A stretch of 64,000 nt of DNA, taken from positions 21,450-85,449 of the forward strand of contig JBJXFF010000137.1 of NCBI GenBank assembly GCA_046153945.1, read 5' to 3'. Below are positions 17,416-26,879 of this stretch, piece by piece. A program made the position numbers and the translations under genes. The first letter of the stretch is position 1. Each line of letters starts with the position of its first letter. The notes under the pieces were generated by a model. The model saw only the letters and a list, made by a program, of their open reading frames with translations, made no database searches and had not been told where the DNA came from. Source of the DNA: SXOA01 sp046153945 (GTDB taxonomy: Bacteria > Planctomycetota > Planctomycetia > Pirellulales > Pirellulaceae).

Positions 17416-17491
17416 CTGCGCCGAATCTTCCTCGGCAGCCCCTCTAATATGCCATTTCTTTGGCCGCTGTAAAGCCCGGCCCGGCAACGGG

Positions 17492-17571
17492 AAATGACGA
17501 AATTTGAATTCCGAATGACGAAACGAAAGCTGCCGTACCTAGCTCATTCGTCATTCGGACTTCGTCATTCT
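17492..17571. repeat. Mirrored word repeat AATGACGAA / TTCGTCATT
   Basis: Left arm about 17492-17522 carries AATGACGAAATT and GAATGACGAAAC; right arm about 17543-17571 carries TTCGTCATTCGGACTTCGTC. The arms pair over most of their length with a loop of about 20 nt. The rest of the 17416-17771 gap shows no gene. Confidence 0.8.
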
Positions 17572-17771
17572 GCTAGCACCTCCTTCTCCCCCTTTTTTTC
17601 CTACAACCGGAAAATTCCGCAAGTTCGTTACAGCTTCACACGATAAATACGTCTGGATAACGCCGGGCATTACCCTCGCGGATTCCCTTGGAATGATTCT
17701 GCCAAGACCACGGGCAAGGCAACCCATAGCCGCCGGAGCCACTCCGGCCCATTGATCCACCGAGGAACGTC

Positions 17772-18350
17772 ATGTCTCACAGGATGGTTATCGCGACTCT
17801 CGGACTCCTGCTGGCTGCAGTTTCGCTCTGCAACACCGGGTGTTTTACGGGCTTAACCGCGGGTCCCGATCTGGGGGTCTTTGGCATTCCGGTGCCCGTC
17901 AGCCCGTACTTCCAGAAAAAGAAGGAAGACGAGTTCTGGAACCATGAACGGTACGAGCGGGCTCCCATTCTGGGACCCCTGGTGCCGGGAGCCCCGACGG
18001 AGGCACTGGACCCCCCGAGTGATGATGAAGTCATCCGGGCTTGGGAAAAGGCCAACCCCGTGCAAGGAGGCATCGCCTTCTTCCACGAAATCCAGCACAA
18101 CAACGTCCGCATCGTGAAAGAGAAGATCGCCGACTACATCGATCCGCCCCGAGTGGTGCCGCTCATCGGCCCTGTCCAACTCCATCACGCCCATTACAAG
18201 TGCACCATCTATTACACCGAGGTCACCCGCGTCGGCTGGCCAGTGCCGCACACGCTGGTCGACGAAGACGCTCAGGAAGTCATCTACCTCGACCACAACC
18301 ACTTCCACATGGTTGGAAACGTGGACACGGGTGCGGGAGCGAGCTTCTAA
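17772..18350 (+). CDS. Planctomycete lipoprotein of unknown function
   Basis: 192-residue predicted lipoprotein. The N-terminal signal (residues 1-23) ends in a lipobox-like CNTG-Cys24. The mature part has no domain I can name: it is rich in Pro at 35-85 (ILGPLVPGAPTEALDPPSD), has a central helix (PVQGGIAFFHEIQHNNVRIVKEK written as about residues 97-119) and a C-terminal part rich in His/Tyr with a Cys (HAHYKCTIYYTE) and HNHFHMV. An intrinsic terminator follows 51 nt after the stop, so it is probably monocistronic. Likely envelope-located. Confidence 0.85.
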   Translation: MSHRMVIATLGLLLAAVSLCNTGCFTGLTAGPDLGVFGIPVPVSPYFQKKKEDEFWNHERYERAPILGPLVPGAPTEALDPPSDDEVIRAWEKANPVQGGIAFFHEIQHNNVRIVKEKIADYIDPPRVVPLIGPVQLHHAHYKCTIYYTEVTRVGWPVPHTLVDEDAQEVIYLDHNHFHMVGNVDTGAGASF

Positions 18351-18401
18351 GTAGCAGTTGCACGCCAGACAGATTCAAAGTTCAAAAGCAGAACCATCTC
18401 C

Positions 18402-18443
18402 AACGCGTCCCGAGCCACTCTCCGGCTCAGGACGCGTTTTTTT
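18402..18443 (+). terminator. Intrinsic terminator of the lipoprotein gene
   Basis: Stem AACGCGTCC-CGAGCC pairs with GGCTCAGGACGCGTT around a 7-nt loop and is followed by a run of seven or eight T. Orientation and position fit termination of the 17772-18350 transcript. Confidence 0.88.
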
Positions 18444-18457
18444 GTTTCTTGCTGCTT

Positions 18458-18532
18458 CCCATCTGCGAAATCTGCGTAATCTGTGGACAAGATGGTTTGG
18501 AATCCACAGATTACGCAGATTTCACAGATGGG
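18458..18532. repeat. Inverted repeat of ATCTGCG-AATCTG words, copy 1
   Basis: Arms 18458-18487 and 18503-18532 are 30-nt inverted copies that differ at one position, separated by 15 nt. Each arm is made of the word ATCTG(C/T)GAA. A related element lies at 49180-49258. It separates the lipoprotein terminator from the 3' end of the flavoprotein gene. Confidence 0.9.
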
Positions 18533-18540
18533 AAAACTGG

Positions 18541-20058
18541 TCACTTCCGTGCTGCCGTGTGGCGGTACATGTTTCGGGCGGTTGGATTCATGAGGTTCGC
18601 GGTGTTCCAAGGGGCGATGGTGTCTCGAACGAATTCTGTGAAGGCATTGATATCATGGTCGGTGGGGTTGGAGACGAGTAACTCTTGGAGACGGCTGTAG
18701 CCGGTCGCGGCTGCCTGGCGAAAGGCGGCATCGTTGGCATTGAGGAAATATCGAGCAGGATCGAATTCGCTGTCACATCGCGCTCGTTCGCAGGCGATGG
18801 TGCCGGCGAAGTAGAACATGCACATGGCGGAAAAGAAGCGAAAATCGACCGTCCCTGCGTAGCAGCCGGCGACGAGGATATCGACCAGTTGCACTTCGGT
18901 CCGAACGATTCGTGCGTACTCTTGCAGCTCGGCGGCTAAAGACGCTTTCGCCCAGTGGGCTTCAAAAATGGCGGCCAGGCGTTCGATGCCGAACAGCGAG
19001 TGGGCAATGCCGCTGCTGTGGAGGGGGTCGATGAAGCCGGCAGTGTGCGGGAGCATGGCCCAGTCTGGTCCGGCCCCTTGAGCCATGAGCCTCTGCATGC
19101 GGGGACCGCGCGTCAGTCCGCGAGGGGGATTCACAATCTCAGCCTGAGCGAATTGCTCGCAAAGCGTCGGGTACTGCTCCATCCACTCTTTCCACTCCTG
19201 TTTCGGCGTCATCGTGTCGTCCAAGGGATGCTTGCCAGCGTCAATGGCAAACCCCGCGCTGACGACTTCGCTGTCAAAGCGGAGTTGCCACATCCAGGCA
19301 CCCCGAAATACCTGATGGAGCGCGGCCCGGTCGCAATCGAACGGATGGTCTTGAACGTCTGCCGCCCGCTCGACGAGCATTTCCCGCCACGGCTTCAGGT
19401 TCTTGAAGTGGGCAAAGAGGGGCCGAGAGTTTGTTTTCAGCAAGTGCTTTTCGTCTTCAATGCCAAGGGTTCGGCCGAGGACTTTCCCCTCGCCACTGGC
19501 ATCGATGATGAACCGAGCCTTGATGTTTACCTTGCCATCTCGGCCGTCCGGACCACGAGAGCCGGACAGTTCCCAGCCAGTGGTATTCCGCTCGATGTGA
19601 GTCAGCGACGTGTTCTCAAAGAGCGGCACGCCGGCAGCCACTGCTTCGGCGGCAAAGAAGGCGTCCACCTCGCTCCGCAGCCAGTGGGTGTCCGAAGTGG
19701 CATCGTCGGTGCTGGCGGCAACGAGCAGTTCGTTGGCGTGATCCGGCCGCGGCACAAACGGCTGGTGGGGCTCATGGTCGAAGTAGCTGAAACCCCGCTT
19801 GAGGCCGCGCATGACTTGTGGATAGGCCGCCATCCACGTTCCATATTTGGTCAGTGGAGCCAGCCGCTGCAGATTGTATTTCTTGGCAATGTCGCGCAGG
19901 GCCATGTCCGCCAGCGGCGTGCTCGATTCACCGATGGCGAACCGCGGGTGCGACTGCCGGTCCACAACGACGCAGGTTCGGCCCAGCCGCGTGAGTAGCA
20001 GCGACATGAGACTGCCGGCAAAGCCAGAGCCGATGATGGCAACGTCGGGGGAAAGCAT
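18541..20058 (-). CDS. Halogenase-like FAD-dependent oxidoreductase
   Basis: 505-residue flavoprotein of the tryptophan-halogenase/geranylgeranyl-reductase superfamily. FAD binding is shown by GSGFAGS at 10-16, the halogenase-like GESSTP at 43-48 and the second nucleotide motif DASGEGKVLGRT at about 187-197. Lys87 in GLKRGFSYF sits where flavin halogenases have their catalytic lysine. The WxWxIP motif of canonical halogenases is changed to WMWQLR (255-260), so halogenation cannot be assumed; hydroxylation or another flavin reaction is possible. It is the last gene of the asnB-like/radical SAM/flavoprotein cassette, after an 80-nt spacer of tandem heptamers that offers no clear ribosome site. 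Confidence 0.8.
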   Translation of the reverse strand: MLSPDVAIIGSGFAGSLMSLLLTRLGRTCVVVDRQSHPRFAIGESSTPLADMALRDIAKKYNLQRLAPLTKYGTWMAAYPQVMRGLKRGFSYFDHEPHQPFVPRPDHANELLVAASTDDATSDTHWLRSEVDAFFAAEAVAAGVPLFENTSLTHIERNTTGWELSGSRGPDGRDGKVNIKARFIIDASGEGKVLGRTLGIEDEKHLLKTNSRPLFAHFKNLKPWREMLVERAADVQDHPFDCDRAALHQVFRGAWMWQLRFDSEVVSAGFAIDAGKHPLDDTMTPKQEWKEWMEQYPTLCEQFAQAEIVNPPRGLTRGPRMQRLMAQGAGPDWAMLPHTAGFIDPLHSSGIAHSLFGIERLAAIFEAHWAKASLAAELQEYARIVRTEVQLVDILVAGCYAGTVDFRFFSAMCMFYFAGTIACERARCDSEFDPARYFLNANDAAFRQAAATGYSRLQELLVSNPTDHDINAFTEFVRDTIAPWNTANLMNPTARNMYRHTAARK

Positions 20059-20065
20059 GGGGAAA

Positions 20066-20139
<74 letters not shown>

Positions 20140-20158
<19 letters not shown>

Positions 20159-21096
20159 CAGGTGCAGTTGATTTCTGGTAATAGTCGCTGCTCGTGGTTC
20201 ATTTGAGTGAGCCGGGCTTTGCGGCGGGGGCCGCAGTCGGGGCAAGTGTAGAGCTTTTCGACGTCCCAGAGGTCGACGAAGACGCGCGTCGATTGCGATT
20301 GGAACTCTGGCAGGGCGAATGACGACACAATGGACTCTTCGAGCATCTTCAGCGTCGGAGGAGAAAACTCACCCTGCGCGGCGAATTGCTCCATCAAGCC
20401 ATTTCCGCCGCGGGTGGGAATGATTGCCGTGCAAGCGACCCCTGCCTGAATGGCGACAGCAACCGAGCGAACGGCCCACTGCACAGCTTCGTCGGCGGGC
20501 ATGAAAGGGGGCATCAGTAGTACAAAGGCTCGGACGTGGATTCGGTGCTGTCTCAGAAGACTTGCTGACTGACAGAAATCATCCACGGTCATCTGCTTAT
20601 TCAGCCGCGGCAGGACTGTGGGATGGACTGTTTCGAGCCCCATCGCGATCTCCAGTTCCGCCCCGAGTTCGTCGCGAAAGCGAACGCATTTTTCGCTGAC
20701 CAGCGACGGATGATTCTCGACAATGACTCGCTCAAACTGCTTCACGCGGCTGATGATGGCCGGGTGGTCTTGCGGCACGATTGCCTGCGGGTCGAAGAAA
20801 TTGCCGCTGTTATAAAGCTTGATCGTCTTCGCCGGCGGCAAGCGACTGAGAGCGTAATCGATTTGAGCCGGAATATCCCCGGGTTGCACGGTGATATCTG
20901 TCGTGTTCTTCCAGAGGTCGCAATAGACGCAGGAGAAGGGACATTCCTTGTTGGTTAGGAATATCGTCGCCACATCCTCCAAGTCTCCCGCGGAATTCCG
21001 TTCCTGTTCCACCAGAAAGGCATACGGGAGGCGCGGATTGACCCTGTTCTTCAGTCCGCGAGCGGCGAGCAATTCGCGGCGAGTAGCCTCAGCCAT
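20140..21096 (-). CDS. Radical SAM protein
   Basis: 318-residue radical SAM enzyme. The cluster-binding motif is C-x3-C-x2-C at Cys52, Cys56 and Cys59 (KECPFSCVYCDLW). The SAM-binding region continues with IKLYNSGNFFDPQ and EIAMGLETVHPTVLPRLNK, as in the Elp3/MiaB-like and TIGR01210-like branches. A C-terminal segment has further cysteines (CPDCG near 283, CTC near 312) that could hold another iron-sulfur cluster or zinc. It starts 6 nt after the asparagine-synthetase-like gene and is surely co-transcribed. The last five residues are encoded by the tandem heptamer array, so the natural C-terminus may have been altered. Substrate unknown. Confidence 0.88.
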
Positions 21097-21102
21097 AGCT
21101 CG

Positions 21103-22428
21103 TTACCCGTGCAATGCCGCGAAGGCCTGGCGATAGGCCGCTTCATCCTTGGGGAAGATCGCCTCGAAATTGCCGCTGGTCGCGGCTCCGTGCTGGAAGC
21201 GGCGTTTTTCAAAGATGGGCATCGTCAGGCCGGTAATCGCTTCTACGCCGCGGCGGACGACTTCGCCTTTTAGGGCATACAGTTTCTCGTTGCTCCAGCC
21301 CGTGAGTTCGATAAACGGAATCGCCTCGGAAACGCTGATCACGCTCGGCAAAGCAAACGGGCTGAATCCGGAGAAGCCGAGCGAGCGAGCCGGAGCATAC
21401 GTTCGGACATGACCACGGCTTTGGCCGCCACTGTAGGTCAGCGAGTGTTTGACGGCAAAGACTCCCCACCCTTCGTGATAAAGCAACGGGTTATTCAAAA
21501 CAGAACGGATGGTCAGTTCCGAATTCTCCTCGATGGGGTAATCCTTGAGGTTTTCATCTCCCCCGTCCCCATCCACCAGATACTTCCAATCGGGATAACG
21601 CTCCCGAATGCCGCGACAAAGGGCCAGTCCCATGGCGGCTGACTGCACGTCGAGCGGCTTGTAGTCCTCGGTGATGCGTATGGCTTCGCGATAATCGACT
21701 GCTTGCCGCGGGACTTCGACAACTTCCAGAAACATCCCCAGATCAAGTTCGCCAAGAAACCGCTCCGCCTGGGAGGCATCCGCTCCCGTCCCGTCAACAG
21801 ACAGCGTGAACGCTTTCAATCGAGCCGGCGATTCCCCGCGCTTCCGCAGCAGATGATAAAGGGTCAAAAACACCGCGCCGCTATCAATGCCGCCGGAGAA
21901 GAGGACGCCTAGCGGTTCGCCGCTCGGAACTTGGTCGAGCCAGCGATTGCACTCGTCGGCCAGTGCGCCGATATAGGCTCGACCGATGACGTAGAGATCG
22001 GCAGGCAAGGTATTGCGCTGTGGCGTAAAGTAGCGAGTGCACAGCGGACTGGGGTCGGGACAGCCAACCAGAGCGATCTCGACAACGTAGTGGGCCGGGA
22101 CCATGCGCGTGTAAGAAGGATGGAACTGCGCGCTCAGTTCAAGCGATTCCAGATGGGCCTTAATCTCGTCCATCCGCTCAGACACGATCAACAGCGGACC
22201 ATCCACCTGCTTGGCCAGAAAGTATCTCATCGGCCGGCCGATCGAGCGGGCCATGCGGACCAGGTGACCGACTTGCTGCACGATGGCGAACTGCCCGCCG
22301 ATTTGCTTCACCCGCTCCGGATCACCGGAGGCGACTGCTGCTTCGGCGGCTAGCTGGGAGACTCCAAACAGGACATTGGCGGCCGGGTCGAGCAGGTTGA
22401 CGAGCTTCTTAACAGGGTAAGCATGCAT
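21103..22428 (-). CDS. Asparagine-synthetase-like ATP-dependent amidotransferase/ligase
   Basis: 441-residue protein. The C-terminal ATP-pyrophosphatase domain has the PP-loop SGGIDSG at 178-184 and the second motif DGDGGDENLKDYP, as in asparagine and beta-lactam synthetases. The N-terminal 160 residues keep a trace of the glutaminase fold (GGQFAIVQQVGHLVRMAR, LLIVSERMDEI) but lack the leading catalytic Cys, so ammonia from glutamine is unlikely; it may adenylate a carboxylate for ligation or ring closure. The start MHAYPVKK is chosen for the GAAGGA site 8 nt upstream; the frame is open to 22623. It heads the three-gene cassette and is divergent from a DUF1559 gene. Confidence 0.82.
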   Translation of the reverse strand: MHAYPVKKLVNLLDPAANVLFGVSQLAAEAAVASGDPERVKQIGGQFAIVQQVGHLVRMARSIGRPMRYFLAKQVDGPLLIVSERMDEIKAHLESLELSAQFHPSYTRMVPAHYVVEIALVGCPDPSPLCTRYFTPQRNTLPADLYVIGRAYIGALADECNRWLDQVPSGEPLGVLFSGGIDSGAVFLTLYHLLRKRGESPARLKAFTLSVDGTGADASQAERFLGELDLGMFLEVVEVPRQAVDYREAIRITEDYKPLDVQSAAMGLALCRGIRERYPDWKYLVDGDGGDENLKDYPIEENSELTIRSVLNNPLLYHEGWGVFAVKHSLTYSGGQSRGHVRTYAPARSLGFSGFSPFALPSVISVSEAIPFIELTGWSNEKLYALKGEVVRRGVEAITGLTMPIFEKRRFQHGAATSGNFEAIFPKDEAAYRQAFAALHG

Positions 22429-22686
22429 AGGCTCGTCCTTCGGAAAGAACTGCGTAATTGTTAGATCCACGCGACGGCAAAGACTACGGGTGAAAACGTT
22501 AGTCGGTTCAGGCTCGCTACGCAATTCGTTGAGGGGCAAGTATTTATGAACATTTTTTCCACCATGATTGACAGCCCGTTTCAGAAGCGTAAAATCAGAC
22601 TCGTTATTGATACCGATTCTCAATATCTAGCATCGTCGATCTGATGTTACTCGCCCGCAAAATCCCCCACTAAGGATTCGCCCGCC

Positions 22687-23703
22687 ATGTCTCTCCGTCC
22701 CTTTCCCTCGCGCCGCCCAGCTTTCACCTTGGTCGAACTGCTCGTGGTGATTGCCATCATCGGAATCCTGGTCGCCTTGCTCCTCCCAGCCGTTCAATAC
22801 GCGCGCGAATCCGCCCGCCGCTCTTCTTGCGGGAACAATTTGAAACAGCTGGGCCTGGCCCTTAACAACTTCGAAGGCACCATTCGCACTTTTCCGTCGA
22901 GCTGGAAGCCGACCGCGCCGGTCGGCACTCGCGTCGATGGCTGGTCGGCTCAAGCTCAACTGCTCCCATATATGGAGCAAGGGAGCCTCTACAACTTCAT
23001 CGATTTCAACCGTTCCTATACGTTGCAGATGATGCCGAACTCTAATCCGTCCGCTAAGATTTCGGCAACCAAGGTGCCGGTTCTGTTTTGTCCTTCGGAA
23101 AAAAGAACGGGCATCCGCTATGACGCCGCGGGAATTGCCGAACATGCGCCGCTCAATTACGGCGCAAACCTGGGAATCTGGTTCGTTTATGACCCCCTGA
23201 GCCAAAGGGGTGGCGAGGGTGCATTCACGCCCATGCAGCCAACATCCGGCGGCGAAGTAACGGACGGTTACAGCAACACCATTTGCTTCTCCGAAGTCAA
23301 AACCTATACCCCCTACTATCGCAATGCCGCCCTAGCCAATCCGGCCGCACCGGTTCCGGTGAGTGTTTGCGGCATGGGAGGTCAGTTCAAGACCGACACG
23401 GGACACACGGAATGGGTTGACGGCCGCAGTCATCAAACTGGCTTCACTTCGCTATTCGCGCCCAATACCGAGGTTGTTTGCACAATTGCTGGCGTCCCCT
23501 ACGACCTGGACTGGTCTAACCAACAAGAGGGAGCCGGCACGGCCGTCACCAGCGCCGTGGTGACTTCGCGCAGTTACCATCCCAATGGCGTGCAGTGTGC
23601 CATGATCGACGGTTCAGTGCATTTCATCAGCGACTCGATCAACCTCAAGGTCTGGCAGGCCCTTTCGACGCGTCAAGGGAACGAACCGGTTTCGGTTCCC
23701 TAA
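22687..23703 (+). CDS. DUF1559 protein with prepilin-type N-terminus
   Basis: 338-residue pseudopilin-like protein. After a short basic leader comes the type IV pilin cleavage/methylation motif FTLVELLVVIAIIGILVA at about 14-31, which forms the N-terminal helix, then LLPAVQYARESARRSSCGNNLKQLG, typical of planctomycete DUF1559 proteins. The C-terminus has HPNGVQCAMIDGSVHFISD, the conserved end motif of the family (H-x-G-G/V-x-N/Q-x2-x2-DGSV). The family has hundreds of members in some planctomycetes; it is thought to be surface-associated, without a proven role. Confidence 0.95.
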   Translation: MSLRPFPSRRPAFTLVELLVVIAIIGILVALLLPAVQYARESARRSSCGNNLKQLGLALNNFEGTIRTFPSSWKPTAPVGTRVDGWSAQAQLLPYMEQGSLYNFIDFNRSYTLQMMPNSNPSAKISATKVPVLFCPSEKRTGIRYDAAGIAEHAPLNYGANLGIWFVYDPLSQRGGEGAFTPMQPTSGGEVTDGYSNTICFSEVKTYTPYYRNAALANPAAPVPVSVCGMGGQFKTDTGHTEWVDGRSHQTGFTSLFAPNTEVVCTIAGVPYDLDWSNQQEGAGTAVTSAVVTSRSYHPNGVQCAMIDGSVHFISDSINLKVWQALSTRQGNEPVSVP

Positions 23704-23865
23704 ACTCCGACAAGCGGTTGAATTCCCGCCTCCACAGACTCAGCCCTGCCGCACACGCTGGCTTTGCCGCTACAATACTCGCCAGCGGGTATCGAATAGC
23801 TATCGGGGCTTTCAACCCCCCGTTTTTCACGAGGGGAAACGACTTCCTCTCGCCCGGAGCGGAAT

Positions 23866-25323
23866 ATGTCGCGGCTGGTGTCGTTTGCCGTCTTGATTGG
23901 CATCCTCATTGTCATCGTGGTGCTGTTCTACCAGGTGATGGAGGTCTTCTTGCTGCCGCTGTTTATGGCGGCGCTGATCGGCGTGGTGTTCCAGCCGCTT
24001 TATCGCTGGGCGCTGGAGAAATTTTGGAAGAAGCGTTACGTGGCGGCCGGCGTGACCACTTTTCTGGTGCTGCTTGTCGTGCTCGCGCCGTCGGGACTCG
24101 TCATTACGATGGCCGCCTACCAGGGAATTTCTGCTTTCGAGCGGGTGCAAGCGACCGACGTCGCCGGCAAAGCCAAAAAACTGCGGCAAGACTTTGATCT
24201 CGACATCCCCAACAAGGTGGACCTCCATCAGTTCGAAGCCACGCTGAAATACTGGCGCGATCAGCAAAAACTCGGCTCGATTCCGCAGGTTACTGGCAAG
24301 GATGTCGATCTCCTGCTCCGCCGGCTCGGCCGCCTGGTCACAGCGACCGAGCAAGTTCCAGCCGCGGAAGCTCCCACCGCCGAAGCCCTGCAAGCCGCCC
24401 TGCAAAGACTGCGCGAAGCGACACCGCAAACGCTGGAACAAGACGATGCCGTCCGCGATGTAGACACAGAATTCCGCCAATACCGCCGGGCCTATCTGGG
24501 TGGCTCGATTAGAGGCTGGCTCAAGGAACTCGCCAATCCCAGCGACGAGCAACTCGAGGCCGGTCTTAAGCGGGCGACTTCCTCCGCGGGTTCCCCCCTC
24601 ATCTCCCTCGGCGGCGATACGCTCGCCATCCTCGGCAAGGTTCTCCTCGGCATCGTCATCACCATGGCCTCGCTGTTCTTCTTTCTGGCCGAAGGGGAGA
24701 ACATGGTGAATGCCGTGGTCCGCCTTTCGCCGCTCGAGGAAAAATATCTCCGCGAGCTCGTCGAGGAATTCGTCCGCGTCTGCCGGGCGGTTGTCACTGC
24801 AACTCTCCTCTCCGCCGTCGTGCAGGGTTTGCTCGCCGGCGTCGGCTTTTATTTCGCCGGGCTGGAAAACGCGGTGGCTCTGCTGATGCTGCTCACCATG
24901 GTCCTTTCCATGGTCCCCTTCACCGGCGCCGCCACGGTTTGGGTTCCCGTCTGCCTGTATCTCTACTTCGTCGAAGGCCGCCCCGGCGCGGCTATCATGC
25001 TCGCCATTTACGGCGCGGGGGTGGTCTCCACCGCCGACAACTTCATCAAGCCCCTGGTCCTGCACGGACAATCGAACCTCCATCCGCTCCTCGCTTTGCT
25101 CAGCGTCCTGGGAGGCATTCAAGCCCTCGGTCCCATCGGCATCGTCGTCGGCCCCATGGTGGTCGTCTTCCTGCAGACGACCCTCAAGATCCTGCAACGC
25201 GAACTCCTCACCATGGACCGCCTGACAGCCGCGATGGGCGCCACGCTCGGCCCCGCCGCGCCAGCCGCCGCTCGAGCGGTCCCTGCCGTACCACAACCCC
25301 CCACCCCTCTCGACAATTTGTGA
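23866..25323 (+). CDS. AI-2E family membrane transporter
   Basis: 485-residue multi-pass membrane protein of the AI-2E/PerM family. Helices lie at about 4-20, 25-45 and 60-85, then a long soluble insert (about 90-245) rich in Ala/Arg/Gln, then five or more helices in the second half, with the family features LLAGVGFYFAGL, MVLSMVPFTGA and IVVGPMVVVFLQT. The extended middle loop is longer than in most homologues. A Pro/Ala-rich tail closes the protein. The family name comes from proposed autoinducer-2 export; the true substrate here is unknown, and Na+/H+ exchange has been shown for some members. Confidence 0.88.
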   Translation: MSRLVSFAVLIGILIVIVVLFYQVMEVFLLPLFMAALIGVVFQPLYRWALEKFWKKRYVAAGVTTFLVLLVVLAPSGLVITMAAYQGISAFERVQATDVAGKAKKLRQDFDLDIPNKVDLHQFEATLKYWRDQQKLGSIPQVTGKDVDLLLRRLGRLVTATEQVPAAEAPTAEALQAALQRLREATPQTLEQDDAVRDVDTEFRQYRRAYLGGSIRGWLKELANPSDEQLEAGLKRATSSAGSPLISLGGDTLAILGKVLLGIVITMASLFFFLAEGENMVNAVVRLSPLEEKYLRELVEEFVRVCRAVVTATLLSAVVQGLLAGVGFYFAGLENAVALLMLLTMVLSMVPFTGAATVWVPVCLYLYFVEGRPGAAIMLAIYGAGVVSTADNFIKPLVLHGQSNLHPLLALLSVLGGIQALGPIGIVVGPMVVVFLQTTLKILQRELLTMDRLTAAMGATLGPAAPAAARAVPAVPQPPTPLDNL

Positions 25324-25370
25324 CCTAGAACTCGTCCAACGGCTCTTCCTAAACGGGAAAGTGCCCATCC

Positions 25371-25553
25371 ATGAAATTCTCCATTCGCGACCTGCAACTG
25401 GTGACCCTGATTGCGGCGATTCTGGTCGCCTGGTATCTGGACCACCGGCATAAGTCGGTGGAACTTCAGCGGCTCGAAAAGAAGTTGAAGGACTCGGAGT
25501 GGGTGCTGCCGCGTGACTCGGTCCGAGATGGATTCCAGTTGGATGTCTTCTGA
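25371..25553 (+). CDS. Short membrane protein with FSIRDL motif
   Basis: 60-residue protein: MKFSIRDLQLVTLIAAI opens directly into one membrane helix (about 9-24) followed by WYLDHR and a charged, probably coiled tail. Short proteins with 'FSIRDLLWLT...WWLDHR' are frequent in planctomycetes, and this one fits well. It lies 47 nt after the AI-2E-family gene and could be co-transcribed. Function unknown. Confidence 0.75.
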   Translation: MKFSIRDLQLVTLIAAILVAWYLDHRHKSVELQRLEKKLKDSEWVLPRDSVRDGFQLDVF

Positions 25554-25707
25554 TTTACTCAGGCATCCTCGCCAAACTGTGCCCTAAGCTGGCCAGGCAA
25601 AGGGTTGCGACGGTGCGCCAACTTGGGTACGTTGCGGCAAACCGTTTGCCGCTGCAATTTCGGGGTGTGACTCCGCGCTAGTCCTTCGCTTAACCGACCC
25701 AAATCCC

Positions 25708-26811
25708 GTGCCTCTCGAACCAAGTCCGTGGCCCATTCCCGACGCCGATGTCATGGCGGCTCTGGCGGCGGCCTACCAGGATGGGAGTTGGGGGAAGTAC
25801 GACGGGCCGAACTGTCAGAAGCTGGAAGGGGCGCTGCGGGAATTTAATCAGGTGGAGCACGCCTTCTTGTGCTCTTCCGGGACGATTGCGGTGGAACTCG
25901 CTTTGCGGGGACTGAAAATCGGTCCGGGAGATGAAGTCCTTCTGGCGGGATATGACTTTCCGGGGAATTTTCGCGCCGTGGAGGCGGTAGGGGCGAAACC
26001 GGTCCTCATCGACTTTGTTGAGAATTCCTGGTCTCTCGACGTATCCCAAATTCCGCTTGCCGTTTCGTCCCAAACCAAAGCGGTCATTGCGTCCCATCTG
26101 CATGGAACGCTCGTGGACATGCGGGCCTTGGTGACGCTCGCCAAGGAGCACGGACTCTCCGTCGTGGAAGACGCTTGCCAGGCTCCCGGTGCCTTGGTGC
26201 ACGGCAAGCCCGCCGGTTCCTGGGGGGATGTTGGTGTGCATAGCTTTGGGGGGAGCAAGCTGCTCACCGCGGGGCGCGGGGGAGCGATTGTGACCCGGCG
26301 CGACGATGTGCTGCAGCGGATCAAGATCTTCAGCGAGCGGGGGAACCAGGCTTTTCCCCTCAGCGAATTGCAGGGGGCAGTCCTGGTGCCACAGATCCCG
26401 AAACTGGCAAGGCGGAATGATATCCGCTGGCAGAATGTGCAGAGGTTGATCCAAGCGGTGAGCGGCCAGTCGATTTTTCAGCCCATTCCGCCACCGGCAG
26501 CGGGGGATGTGCCGGCGTTCTACAAGCTCGGCTGGCTCCTGGAGCCGTCGCTGAAAGCCGCGACGGATAATGAGGCCGAACAAATCCGCCAGAACTTTGT
26601 CTGTTCTCTCCAGCAGCGGGGGCTCCCCTTCGACACCGGCTTTCGCGGCTTTGCCAAGCGGACCACCCAGCGCTGCCGGGTGGTGGGCGATTTGCCGAAT
26701 GCCCGCCGAGCGGCGAATTCCACGCTGCTGATGCACCATCCGGTCCTCCTGCAACCGCCGGAGGTCATCGATCAGGTCGCCGCGTCGATGTTGGCGTTGG
26801 CTGTCGGCTAG
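25708..26811 (+). CDS. DegT/DnrJ/EryC1-family PLP aminotransferase
   Basis: 367-residue PLP enzyme of the sugar aminotransferase family, which acts on keto-sugar nucleotides or in cyclitol and antibiotic pathways. PLP contacts seen: CSSGTIAVELAL near 55-66, Asp155 in VVEDACQAPGA, and Schiff-base Lys184 in SFGGSKLLTAGRGG. The start is GTG at 25708; the first residues PLEPSPWPIPD fit the family opening. The C-terminal region is short of the usual RYxPL-type motif and ends near residue 367. No sugar-biosynthesis partner is adjacent; ilvD follows 68 nt downstream. Confidence 0.87.
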   Translation: MPLEPSPWPIPDADVMAALAAAYQDGSWGKYDGPNCQKLEGALREFNQVEHAFLCSSGTIAVELALRGLKIGPGDEVLLAGYDFPGNFRAVEAVGAKPVLIDFVENSWSLDVSQIPLAVSSQTKAVIASHLHGTLVDMRALVTLAKEHGLSVVEDACQAPGALVHGKPAGSWGDVGVHSFGGSKLLTAGRGGAIVTRRDDVLQRIKIFSERGNQAFPLSELQGAVLVPQIPKLARRNDIRWQNVQRLIQAVSGQSIFQPIPPPAAGDVPAFYKLGWLLEPSLKAATDNEAEQIRQNFVCSLQQRGLPFDTGFRGFAKRTTQRCRVVGDLPNARRAANSTLLMHHPVLLQPPEVIDQVAASMLALAVG

Positions 26812-26879
26812 AAGAAATTCGCCCGCCAAAATAAGATGATGAGTTCCCCCCAATTACCACTCTAACCGAATCAACCGTC

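Noticed and set aside
18402..18532. One long terminator
   Set aside because: The first hairpin (18402-18443) has a T tract and is a terminator; the second is a separate word repeat without a T tract.
23827..25368. 513-codon frame antisense to the AI-2E transporter gene
   Set aside because: Shadow of the GC-rich plus-strand gene; composition rich in His/Glu/Gly as expected for an antisense frame.
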